Assembly (NCBI GenBank): GCA_022749755.1
Contig: CM040441.1
Location: 6,122,890 to 6,186,889 of the forward strand
DNA length: 64,000 nt
Source of the DNA: Azadirachta indica
Lineage: Eukaryota > Streptophyta > Magnoliopsida > Sapindales > Meliaceae
Direction of reading: 5' to 3'
Each line of letters starts with the position of its first letter. The first letter of the stretch is position 1. The translations under genes and the position numbers were made by a program. The notes beneath the pieces were generated by a model. The model was not told the origin of the DNA, made no database searches, and was given only the letters and a program-made list of their open reading frames with translations. Shown in pieces: positions 23,285 through 34,323 of this stretch.

Positions 23285-25930
23285 ACCACTATATTTTAAA
23301 TCTTCCATTTTCTCTAAGATCTGATGGAAACTCCCAAATCTTGAGTAGTAATTAAGAGCAAGGTGATGAAGAGATTTAAATTTAAAAATGCTAGTTTAAA
23401 GAATCTTTAACCTTCTACAAAATGTCATATTTAACTTTTCAAGAGTTGTTAGGCTCTTAATCGATGGGGGAACTTCTTCTATTCCTGTCCCTACTACAGT
23501 TTAGCTCTGTTACCTTCCCTGAAATGCTTGGAAATTCTCTGAGATCAGTGAAGGAGAAATCAATGGTCATTGAAGATCTAAAATAAATATTGTGTGGAAA
23601 GCAATTAAGACTGGTCCAGCACTTTAAACACAAAATACCAAGGCTGTTGAAATTCTGAATAGCTGAAGGAATGGTACGCAGCTTCGTAAAATTCAAAAGA
23701 TTTATTCTTTCACGATTGGGGATTTGTAATGGGTCTGGGAATTTAGCGAGACATCAAGAGTGCTGGAGATCAATATATTTTAACATGAAAGCTTCCTGTA
23801 GAAATATATAAGCAATTACTCAGGCAAATCAGCATCAACTAATTTCACAATAAATTTCAAATAGAAAAACATATATATAATTTGGTAGAATGTAATACCT
23901 TCTTTCCTTCCCAGAGTTGTTCAACTTTACTACATGGTAAGCTCGGTTCAATAAGATTTTCTAGTTTGAAATCCTTTGGCAACATATTCAAAGGATATCC
24001 ATGCTAATAGAGGTATCTCAATTCGTCAGAAAAGTTATTTAAGACCTTGGCAAAGATGTAGTTTAGAGTATGTATCTAGGAAGCCAAATTGTTCTGGCAG
24101 ATAAACTTTCAACATTCTTAGATTGGACATATTTGCAAAGGCTCTAGAATCTAAATCTATATCTCTTATTTTAACAAATCCAAGAATATGCCTTTAATTG
24201 AATCAATTCCGTGAAAATAAAAAGAAGAATAATAATAACAAAAAAATTACATAATTTTTTTTAAAAATATATATAATTGATTTTAAATTCAAGAAAGGAG
24301 GCGTAGATGGCTTGATTATTTATCCAACATATATAAAAAATGAACTAATTAAGCTCTAGATTACCTTATATTTATTCAAGACATGACAAATATCCTTATG
24401 ATATCGCAACCAACCTGCTGCATTTTTCTGGATCATCTTCTGATTCTTAATGAACGATTTCTTGACCCATCTCTTGTAACAAATAATGCATTTCTAGTTT
24501 ATTGCATGATATTGTTACAAGTGATTTATCAACCAAGATATTCAACCTGTAATGTATTAGACTATGATCATCAACAATTGATATCACATGATCTTTATCA
24601 TATCCTCTAAAAAAGCATGTAATGTCAAGAAATATATTCTTTAGTTTTGGGTTCAATTTGTCATAACATATTTTCAGCAGATCATAAATTTGAGGATTGG
24701 AAATTTGTTTCAAGCTGTCTAGTGCTTTTTCCCAATATGGTATGCTCTTTCGGTAAAGGGAGGAACCTAACACTTTAAGTGCTAGAGGATTGCCTTTTGC
24801 ATAATCTCCTACCTTGTCTGCCAATGTCATAAAATCCTAAGGGCAAGAGTTTCTTTGAAATGCATTAATACAAAAAAGTTCAAGAGCTTCATTGTTTTAC
24901 AAATTTTCAACCTTATATACATACTCCATGCCATAGTTATCAAGCACACTTCTATCTCTAGTGGTTATGATGATTGTACTTCCTAAACCAAATATTAAGC
25001 CCTCTAACTAAAACTTCTAGTTGCTTCAATTTATCTACATCATTTAGAATAATGAAAACCTTCATTCGTTGGAGCCTCTCCTTAGTACAATGTGGCATAT
25101 TGGGACCTTCTCTTTCAAGATTTTCATCTAATAAATATGAAAGACTTACTTTTGTAGATATTCCAATCCTCCCCAATGTTCAGTTTTTTGTCTCACATTT
25201 TCCATGAGACACTTTCCTTCAAAATCACTATAATATTGCTTAAAAATAGATTTGTTTTACCTATACCACCCATATCCTAAATTTCTACAATTTGAAAATT
25301 TTGTAATCTGAAACATAATAGTGACTTGCTCAATTTGTGAATATATTCCAACAAGACCATCAGAATCAATCGGGACTACTATATCTTCTAATTTCTTCAA
25401 AACACCTTTGATAATTGCATCTACTAGTTCTGATTCAAGCCTAGCAAGCATGAAAATAGAAGACAATGAACTAAAATGGATGGAGAAAGAACTAGAAAAA
25501 TTAAACATAATTGTTGCTCCTTTCCTATAGATGAGATTGTAAAAGTTACTTGATTTTCATAGATTCATGTCAGCTAAATAAGATGCTTCTGTCAATGCAT
25601 CCCTCCATTTCTTAACCTTTTCTAGTATCTTACTGAAATGTTTTTCATGCTCAGTAAATGACTTTCCAAACCTTCTAGTTTGCTTCTGCACATCAAATGG
25701 ATGAATAAGTAGAAAACAGGTATAATAATTTGGCCATTTAATTTCTTACATTCAAGAATTTGGATACCTTCATCTAAACACCATTTAGATGAACCATAGT
25801 TTTATGAGAAAATAATTACTGAAATCTATGATCCTTCAATGACATTCACAAGTGCAGGTGAAATCTTATCTCCTCTCTTAACTTCTTCATCAATAAAGGT
25901 TTTTATTTTTTTTCTTCTTCATCTTTCTCC
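23285..25930 (-). pseudogene. TNL-A 5' half: TIR, NB-ARC and first LRRs (broken)
   Basis: Paralogous to TNL-C exons 1-4. Exon 1 (about 25930-25550) gives KIKTFIDEEVKRGDKISPAL, with stops inside IEGS*ISVIIFS*NYGSSKW, and WRDALTEASYLA. The N-terminal TIR strand and box with SFRGEDTRENF are deleted. Exon 2 (about 25440-24365) has MGGIGKT in a shifted frame, VFIILNDVDK (kinase-2, normally LDD), GNPLALKVLGSSLY, FLDITCFFRGY and LEMHYLLQEMGQEI (normally MHDL). Exon 3 (24210-23899) has lost its acceptor AG (CAC|GG, against CAG|GG in TNL-C). Exon 4 starts at 23795 and reaches the copia insertion. The gene died independently of the insertion. Confidence 0.87.
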
Positions 25931-26400
25931 TCTATTTGCCCCTATATATATTCATTAATTCCTATATATACTGCCTTTCTGCCTCCTTTCCTCCAAATTT
26001 CTTGAGATTTTCGTGGAGGGTCTCATTAGATTGTACTTAATTATTTCATTTCATTTCTTATAGCATATTATGTTATTCCCTTTCTTATAGCATATTATGT
26101 TATTCCCTCTTTGATCTTATCATTTCTAATTATATAAATTCCAAATTAATAATTATAAGAAATTTTATATGGCCGGCTACCTTGCATAGCTAGCATTTGA
26201 TTATAAACGTAGAACCCGAAATCAATTATAAAAAATTTAATCAACTTGCATAGCTCTAATTTTAAATAGAAATGAAAAAGAAACCTGGGACTTCCTTAGT
26301 TACATTATATACCAACGAATATTCCAGGAATCAAACAGACTGTATTTGCAACTAACTTTTATCTTCTCTGTGTTTTATTAGGAATCACATATACCTGAAA
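25931..26400. other. 5' flank of TNL-A, paralogous to the TNL-C promoter region
   Basis: It aligns with 38830-39150 across blocks such as 'ttcttatagcatattat.ttattccct', 'gatcttatcatttctaatta' and 'atggccggct'. In this copy 'ttcttatagcatattatgttattccc' is doubled in tandem (26055-26108). It probably held the promoter of TNL-A on the minus strand. Confidence 0.7.
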
Positions 26401-27190
26401 TTTACTCCTTGTTTTCTCCAAAGATGCAGGGAATATATTTTCTACTGCTTGCAAAATATTTTCTTAGTTGATTCAACTTGGTTGTTTTCACAAACTATAA
26501 AATTTTTACAAATTAAATATGGGCATCGTTGTGAAATCAAGATTTTTATTGGTAACTGAGGTTTAAATTATAAATTAAAATGTCTAATTCAACTTGGCAT
26601 GACTGCTGATTTCAATCCAAAGGTTCAACTATCATTCTAATTTTGATCATCTAGCCCGATCATAATATCTTTGAATAGAGAAATTAATTAATGAGTAGTA
26701 ATATGTTTATCCTTAAACTTCAATAGTATCAATTTTGTTCGAGATGTACGAAACTAAAATATAACTTATACAACTAGAGTTCGAGATTAATTTGTTACAA
26801 TTATTAAAATATGTTCTGAGTTGTTCTTACCCCATTAATTGATTATATTAAAGTACTCTCTCAATTTGGTCGTTCCACACATTAATTTTGGGTCTTGTTT
26901 CTTGATTCTGATAAAAAGATTGTACTGATTCGGCATTTAATTCTTCACTCCAACCATATAATCAACAATATCTTTGTCTTAGTTTTCACTTTATTATAAA
27001 TTTTTCTTATAAGAGATTTCACTGCTTGCAAAATATTTTCTTTGCTGATTCCACCGCAAAGCTGCTTTGAGAAATAGTAAATTTTAACAAGACATGGATA
27101 TTCTTACTAAATTAAGATTAATCCAAGCTCCTTGGAGATCCCAAATCTTGAGAGAATAAGTCTTTTGAACTGCATAAAGTTGCTTTATTA
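26401..27190. other. Intergenic DNA shared with the far upstream region of TNL-C
   Basis: It matches 39400-39650 and 40491-40890. Shared blocks include 'actgcttgcaaaatattttctt', 'aatatctttgaat', 'taaattaagattaatccaag' and 'gagatcccaaatcttgagagaat'. The TNL-C side carries about 840 bp of extra DNA between these blocks. No gene here. Confidence 0.65.
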
Positions 27191-27202
27191 TATTCCCTCG
27201 TA

Positions 27203-27600
27203 CACACAGCTATTAAAGAGCTGCCATCTTCAGTTGAACATCTAGTAGCCCTTACAACTTTGAACTTGCTGGGCTGTTTTAAGCTTGATAATTGCCAGAG
27301 AATGTGGGGAATTTAAAATCTTTACAAATGCTCTGTGCAAATGATTCGGCCATTATTCAACTGCCATCCTCTGTAGCAAATTTAAAAGAACTTAAAAGCA
27401 GCTTGGTGTTCTGGATATAGAGGTTTGGTATTGCCTCCATTGTTATCTGGTTTATCTTCTTTGGCAGTGCTATAGTTAAGCTGCTGTAATACAATTGAAG
27501 TCCCACAGGATATCCCCTATTTATTGTCATTGCGAGCATTAGATCTAAGGAAAAACAATTTTGAAAGTTTACCTGTGCTAATGTTAATATGCTGAAAAAT
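27203..27600 (+). pseudogene. TNL LRR fragment in the opposite orientation
   Basis: The plus strand reads TAIKELPSSVEHLVALTTLN, NLPENVGNLKSLQMLCANDS, AIIQLPSSVANLKELK, then in a shifted frame GLVLPPLLSGLSSLAVL and EVPQDIPYLLSLRALDLRKN with NFESLP. These are the distal LRRs of a TNL gene of this family. All other TNL pieces are on the minus strand, so this is a separate inverted or ectopically copied fragment. It has no NB-ARC, no TIR, and several stops. Confidence 0.75.
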
Positions 27601-28785
27601 CTGGATACAGTTTTTATAGTGAAAAATTAGATTTTGAGCAAGAAAATCAATCTGCATTGTTGCTGTCCAAAATCCTCTGTTTCTCCTCTGTTCTTGCTGT
27701 TGTCTTCTTAATTTTCTATATTGTTTGATTCACTTGTTGGATGGTTTGTTTAAGGTGTTAAATACATAAAATAGGTTGTGATTGCTGAAACTACAGCCAA
27801 CAACCTGAATGTCTAAAACAGCTTTTAAAGCTGAAATCTTGACCTTGAAAAGGTTGCAATATACTTCAATCATTACTCGGAGTTCTCACTAAAACTTAAA
27901 AATATTTAGAAGCCCAGAACTGGAAGCAGTTCCGGTCTCTGCCAAAACTTCCATCTTGTTTATAATTATTAGATTTCTACAAACTGGAAACACATTGTGA
28001 ATGCCTCAATTATCACCGTACTGGATATGAAATGATATTTCCTTTGCTGCCTCAATTCTGAAACTTGAATTTAAGTGGAAATGCTAGCATATGCAGGGTG
28101 CATTCGGTAGAATTTTATCCATATACCAGTTAACAAGGAATCATACAGAGGACAAAATGATATGGGAAGTGACAATACATATACATCAGGATCAACTTCT
28201 TACATTAGACAGATAAAGGGTGAATATTCTTGCCTGGTATACATGCTTCCAATGCCAGCCAAAATAAACAGATTTGAAACCTGGAAGGAAGAACAGTTTA
28301 TCAAACAGATCAAAATTTGACAGTGGAAAAGAAATTCTTATCTACTAAATCTGCAGATAAATGGGATTAAGTACATAAGTTATAATTCTAAAATATAGTC
28401 GTCAAGACCAGTTACTGGCAAAAGCTTGCAGAAAGTTCACTTTCAAGAAGAATATAACAGAGCATTAAATGCCAATTTCAACAATTTGCGACAATTGTGA
28501 AGTATTTTTGTTGAAAAGATATTTGACTTAAAACAAACACATTAAGAAGGTAAAAGAAACAAAAATTAAGTAGAAAAATTGGACTTATCTAAAAAAGGCA
28601 AAGAACTTTGTTGTTATGGAGTGTTGACTACAACTCTGCAACTTCTCTTGGGTCTTGCTTTCCCTGAAGTTAATCGTACCTTCAACAGGCCTCATGGGAT
28701 AAAATAAAGCTTGAGTACTCTGATTAATTCTCAAGTGACTACAAATACTTTATAGAATCAGAAAGCTTTAACGTAGACATTATAA
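27601..28785. other. Intergenic DNA, nothing recognised
   Basis: No gene, LTR or domain was recognised. It separates the plus-strand LRR fragment from the 3' end of TNL-B. Base composition is slightly richer in G+C than the surrounding AT-rich stretches. Confidence 0.45.
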
Positions 28786-28810
28786 TTAAATGACCAAACT
28801 TACCTGAAGT

Positions 28811-31655
28811 TCATTCGTACCTCCCCAAACAACTAAATTCAAGCCCCAAGCAACGAAATATTTGAGAAAGAAAGGAGCTTTGTTGCTGAGGAGTTTTGAT
28901 TTCCTCCTCGTCAGATCTGCCAGTACTTCCACTTCCAAAAGAGGTTGCGCTTTTTCCGGCCTCATCATGGAATTGATTGTGCAATTTCCTACATTCCTTT
29001 TCAGTTGGTGGCACCATGTTTACTGTAAAAGTGTTGGGTTTTGTCCAATGGGATGTGCATATACTGGGCACACACAGCAACATTTCACCTTTACTTTTTT
29101 GTTTGTCGCAGGCAGGGTAGAAGTCAAATGAGAAAGATGCATGGCCGTCAAAATCAGGTAGACAAGGATCAAATCCAAGACAGACATGATCTGGATCATA
29201 AATTATGTAGTCGGCAAATGGCAAAACCAAAGGCATGTTCTTTAACGAGAATGTGGCACCAACACTTTTGCTTTCAAAACAGTATTTACAATTTACTCCA
29301 AACAGCCTACTAGAATGAAAGATATCTTCAAATGCAATAACAGCACAAAGAGCAAATCCAACGAAGTTTCTGTTACGACAAAGATGTGGCAGTTGAATAG
29401 ATGTGGTGGAAGTTTGGTTCCCTTGTATCCAACGAAGTTTCGTTTGTGTTTTCATTTAATTTCGAGCAATTTGAGAATTCCAAAAGCCTACTGAGTCTGA
29501 AGCCATTGTATGGTTTTTTGGATAATTTATCCAGTACTGATGCATCCATTTGATCCAGACGTGATGGAAACTCCGGTAAAGCCTTAAGTCGTTTGCAATT
29601 CAGCGCTTCTAAATAAAATAGATGTGGTCGAAGCTCTGATAATGATTGAAGCATATTGCAGTTGCTCAAGGTAAGTTGATATAGTTTAGACAGTTGCTTG
29701 ACACTTGCAGCCAAACTTTCAATGAGGGCATTCAGCCAATGTCTTGCGGTATTTCTTTCATATCACAGTAACGTATTCTCAGTTATGTTAGAGAAGAAAA
29801 TACAAAACCTCTGCATTCGGAAGATTGAAGGCTTCAAATTTTGTTTGAATCTCTGATAGAGCATGGTATTGAGTGATGGCTGATTTCTCTCCAGAGATTT
29901 CAAACAAGGATTTTAAATTCTGGTGGTTTTCTGGCAAATTGTGAATGTCAGAGCGACCTCTCAAATACAAATATCCAAGTCCTACATTTGAATTGAAGAT
30001 GGCAGTTCCTTAATTGCTGTAGTTCTAATCGAATATGAGTTAAACTTTCCATTTCTCCAAGATCTATGGAAAACTATCAAGCTTTGAGCAGTCACCAAGG
30101 TTAAGCCAGAAAGAGATTTCAACTTACAAATGCTAGTTGGAAGAATCTTCAGCCTTGCGCAAGAGCTTAGATCTAAACTTTCAAGGTCAGTTAGACCCTC
30201 AACTGACGAGGGTACTTTTTCTACTGCTGTCCCTCCTAAATGTAGGTTCATTATTTTCTTGAAATCTCTGGAAATTCCATGAGATTAACACAGTAGGACA
30301 AGTCAATGGTTATTGGAGATCGAAAATGGATGTCGCGTGGAAAGCGCCTAAGATTGTTACATCCCTTCAAACACAAGATCCCAAGGTTATTGAAATTCTG
30401 AATGTATGAAGGAATGCAAGGCAACTGCACACAATTCAAAAGATTTAGTATATTAAGATTTGGGATTTCTAAAGGGTCCTGGATCTTAGTGAAATATTGA
30501 GAGTGGTGAAGATCAACATATTTTGACTTGTAAGCTTCTTGTAAGAAAGTATAAATAATCACTCAAATAAATTAGTATTAAGGAAATTCATAGTAATATA
30601 AAATAAAATATATATTTAATTAGGTGACGTACATATAATACTTTTTTTCCTTCCCAAGAGTAGTTCAACTTTATTGAAAGATAGGCAAAGTCCAATAAGA
30701 TTCTTTGGATTAAAATTGTTAGGCAATATGTTACAAGAATATTCATGCCAATAAAGATATCTCAATTTATCAGAAAAATATTTAAGATCTTCAGAAAGAT
30801 GAACTATTGATCTCATATTGGACACGCCCAAATGCTTAGGCATATAAAATTTAAGTATTTTTAAACTAATCATTTTTGTTAAGGCTCTGCAATATAGATT
30901 TGTGCCTTTTATTTTCAATAAATTCAAGAATATGACTCTACCTAAATCTGTCCCCTAATAAAGAAAAGAAATAATAATAAATAATAAATAATGGTTAAAT
31001 ATTAAAAAATAATTATAAAATTGTTAAATATTAAAATAATTATAAAAACTAGTCATATTTTAACTTGTTGCATGATATTGTCATGAGAGACTTATCAACC
31101 AAGATATCCAGTGTATAATGCATCGAATCAAGGTCATCAAAAATTGATTTCACTAATCTTTATCATATCCCTTAAAAAAACATGCAATATTAAGAAAAAT
31201 ATTTTTCATTGTCCAGCTTAGTTCAACATAATTGATTTTCAAAATATTATAAATATCATGCTCAAAAATCAATTTTAATTTGTCCAATGCATTTTCCTAG
31301 TCTTGTTTGCTCTTAAGACAAAGGAAGGAACCTAACCCCTTAAGAGCAAGTGGATTGCCTTTTGCATACTATACTAGCTTCCTTGATAGCATGATAAGAT
31401 TTGTAGGGCAATGGTTTTGTTTAAAGGCAAAAGTGCGAAAGTGCTCAATAGCTTCATTATAGTTTAATCCCTTAACCTGATAAACGTGATCTACACTATA
31501 TTTATCAAGAACTTGTTTATCTCTTGTAATTATAATGACCCTACTTCCTGCACTGAATTGATGAAGCCCTCCAGCCAAATATTCTAATTGTCCAAATTTA
31601 TTTATATCATTGAGAACAATGAAAACCTTCATACGTTGGAGTCTATCCTTCATAT
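28811..31655 (-). pseudogene. TNL-B: truncated NB-ARC-LRR-C-JID remnant
   Basis: Starting inside NB-ARC it has MKVFIVLNDINKF (kinase-2), GSRVIIITRDKQVLDKY (RNBS-B) and then broken GLPL/RNBS-D sequence with stops (31360-31060). An exon-3 counterpart follows (about 30955-30643; RALTKMISLKILKFYMPKHL), then LRRs in several frames (LKYVDLHHSQYF-like, IPSYIQNFNNLGILCLKGCN, EGLTDLESLDLSSCARLKIL). A 214-codon open C-terminal frame (29455-28811) has C-JID features VCLGFDPCLPDFDG and FSFDFYPACDK. TIR, P-loop and the exon 4/5 junction segment are missing. It ends abruptly near 31655, after which unrelated AT-rich DNA begins. Its C-terminus is more divergent from A and C than they are from each other. 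Confidence 0.83.
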
Positions 31656-31887
31656 GTTGTGGTTCAGCAACAAAAGAGTTTACACGCTTCTTTTTTATTA
31701 ATATTTTTTCTCTCTAAGAGTTGTTAATTTAGATAAAAAAAAATATTTCTCTATTATGTTATTTATAATATATGAACGATTAATTAAAATTTTAAGAAAT
31801 ATAAGAATCTTAATTTATATTTTATATTTTAATATTAGGACTATTGCTCAAGCTAGATGAACCATGAAAATATTTTAATTTTACTGG

Positions 31888-32256
31888 CACTACAAGAAAA
31901 AAAAAAAATTTTGCTACTGAAAAAATCAGTTTCAGATATTATAACTTCTAACAAAAGAGTTTTTTGTTGCAAAATTTTGACTTATTGCGTCCAAATATTA
32001 GAGATTGCAATAAATCAGGTGGCAAAAAATTTATTGTCATTTCTAGCTGTTTTTAACCACCGCAAAAAGTATTCTTAACTAATTTTATGACCGTTATGTA
32101 GCAGTTTCAAATAAGCTAAGAAATTTGTTTACCTTTTTACCACCATCATTTGTTGTCAAATGTTCATCTACAATAGATATTATACATTACAATTATTTTC
32201 ATTGCTGTAGTTTCAGTTTAAAAGTTTGCTGAAAAGGCTTTTTCTTCAAGTTGTCT
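31888..32256. mobile_element. CACTA-type terminal sequence, probable small non-autonomous element
   Basis: The motif CACTACAAGAAAA at 31888-31900 is the canonical terminus of plant CACTA (En/Spm) DNA transposons. It is followed by short subterminal motifs containing 'ttgc.ac', 'gcaaaa' and 'ccgcaaaaag'. A possible degraded right end 'tttttcttcaagttg' lies near 32240-32256. Without a clear second end or 3-bp target duplication the element's size is uncertain. Confidence 0.5.
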
Positions 32257-33520
32257 ATTTTTTAAAAAAATAAAGGCAAACAAATGAAAATTAATTAAAA
32301 ATGCCAACGAATTTAATTAATTAATCAGTTGATGGAAGCTTGAATCTCTTACAATGTTCTTCCTCTTGTTTTAGGTACATACTTGAGGGTGAAAATCTGA
32401 GCCCAATTTAATTTAATTAATCAATACAACTGAAAAAATTAATCTCTTCCAATGTCTTCCATCCAGTTTTCGGTTACCAGACTTCCACCCGGTCCCTTTA
32501 TATTAGAGTGGCAAAATCTGCAACAGAATGAAGCAATTTGAATTAAAGGCACACCAAACTAACATCAAGGAGTGAAATATTTAGAAATTAATTAATCCAG
32601 ATAATGTCACATTATAACCATAGGAATTGGACCCGTGCCAACTGAAAAGAGTCTAATCTGAAGTTTCAAGAGAGCAGGGGGCCAACTACTAAAATGGAAA
32701 TTATTTGTGTTGTTTAATCACAGAATTATTTCTGCGAAAGAAATATGAGAAGGTGAAATCTTTTGAATTCACCAACCTGGTCATAGAAGCATATATTGTC
32801 ATATACCAATGCAAAAGAGAATAAGACGTAAAATCTTTTTGAATTCTACATTTCTAATATTTAGAAGAGATTGTAGGAGAAAGAAGTAATAATATATATA
32901 TATATATATGTATATATATACACACAGACACACATATACATACATATATATACATATATATCAGGCGTCCTCAGGCTAAAATGCTCCTGCTACGAAGTTA
33001 TCAAGCGTCCGTGATAATAAAGAGCTGCAAATTAAGAATGTAGCGAGTAATTAGAAGCCTAAACAAAGAATGGATTCTCATTGAACTTTGTTGAAAGTTT
33101 ATAGATACGATTTTTGAAACAAGTTAATTATAGTGAAATTCGTACCTGATTTGCTGTTGCTAGCACTCCCCTGAGGTCTTTCAGTGTTATCTCAATGACG
33201 CGTATTGGCACCTATTTGTTTAAAGAGTGCAAGCAATGGTACCGGTGAATTCCCAGTTTGGATATTATTTGTTGAATACAAGGATCAAACACGGAAAGTA
33301 AAGCATACCATTTAAGAAATAACTCATATGGAGCTAAAAAAAATCCAATTATTTTGCAAATCTTGGATTTTACCATTGGAGAGAGCTGCTTTTGGTGTTA
33401 CTTATGTTCTTTTCTCTAGGGCTCCATATTATTTTCTACACAAACTGATATCATTTTCTTTATCAGTGACCAAAAAGAAAAGATGCAATAACATATTAGA
33501 ACACTTCCATAACAATATAA
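32257..33520. other. Intergenic DNA with microsatellite; weak exon-like stretch
   Basis: No recognised gene. The minus strand 33290-33146 has exon-like sequence (NIQTGNSPVPLLALFKQIGA and then a stop) ending at AATCAG|GTACGA, which resembles a splice donor, but I could not assign a family. Confidence 0.4.
32891..32961. repeat. TA/CA microsatellite
   Basis: Compound (TA)n, (CA)n and (TACA)n tract of about 70 bp. Such tracts are length-variable in plants. Confidence 0.85.
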
Positions 33521-33689
33521 TTAGAAATCAAAATCATTAATAGTTGCACCGAATATTTGTGTGTGTATGCGAGACAGAGAGTAAGGAAATTTAACCCAAA
33601 ATTTTGTTATGAAGATACAAATCCCAGTTGCAGAAAGCAACAAAAAGATGGCTGAAAATAAAAATATATTTAAAAATGAAAATTTTAGG

Positions 33690-33870
33690 CTCACCTTTAG
33701 CCATGAAAGAATATTGCTGCGATACCGAGTTGCAGTAATGACTAAATCACTATCCAGAATATCTCCATTGACAAGCTCCACTCCACCTATAGAGAAACTT
33801 CTGATTCCAAGAAAAACTTTGATTTTACTAGATCTGATTTTCAGAATAATTTGTTGAGTAATTGGTAGGC
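33690..33870 (-). pseudogene. YUCCA-like flavin monooxygenase exon remnant, copy C
   Basis: Minus strand: SSKIKVFLGIRSFSIGGVEL, VNGDILDSDLVITATRYRSN, ILSWLK, then AAAG|GTGAGC at about 33697, a good splice donor. ATRYRSN corresponds to the conserved ATGYRSN of YUCCA enzymes, preserved better here than in copy A. No FAD- or NADPH-binding exon lies nearby, so it is only a fragment. It sits at the same place relative to TNL-C as copy A does to TNL-A. Confidence 0.65.
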
Positions 33871-34323
33871 TAAGGTTTGAGTAATTAGATTCTTTATAAA
33901 CCTAAGGCTACGGTCTAAAACGGTGTTTGTTTTCAATGTAAAGCATGAGATATATTGGCCATTATTACCATTATGCAATGGACTAAACTAGAGATGGTAA
34001 AAGTTCTAGTAGAAAATAAGAAATCCAAAATAATCGGGCTCGTCCTTCTCTTTTTTGGGTGGAAAAGACTAGATTCAACAAAAAGCTCAAGCATAATCAA
34101 ACAATGATAAAAACCTGAGATGACAAGGACTCTAAATTCTTTATGTTTTAACACTGATAAAAATTGCACTAATGTATCAAATCAACAACAGAGAAATATT
34201 GGATGGACAAATGAATGTAGAAAAAACTCTTGAAATCACATCCTCCAGAGGATGAACCTCTTATCACCGTGTACAATTTCACACACAAGATCATAAGAAG
34301 AGACTTACAAAGGCTTTCTTTCT
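33871..34323. other. 3' flank of TNL-C, part of the segmental duplication
   Basis: Aligns with 16741-17197, as described there. No gene is seen. Confidence 0.7.

Noticed and set aside
33146..33290. Exon of a YUCCA or other gene upstream of AATCAG|GTACGA
   Set aside because: One stop interrupts it and the peptide (NSPVPLLALFKQIGA) fits no family I can name.
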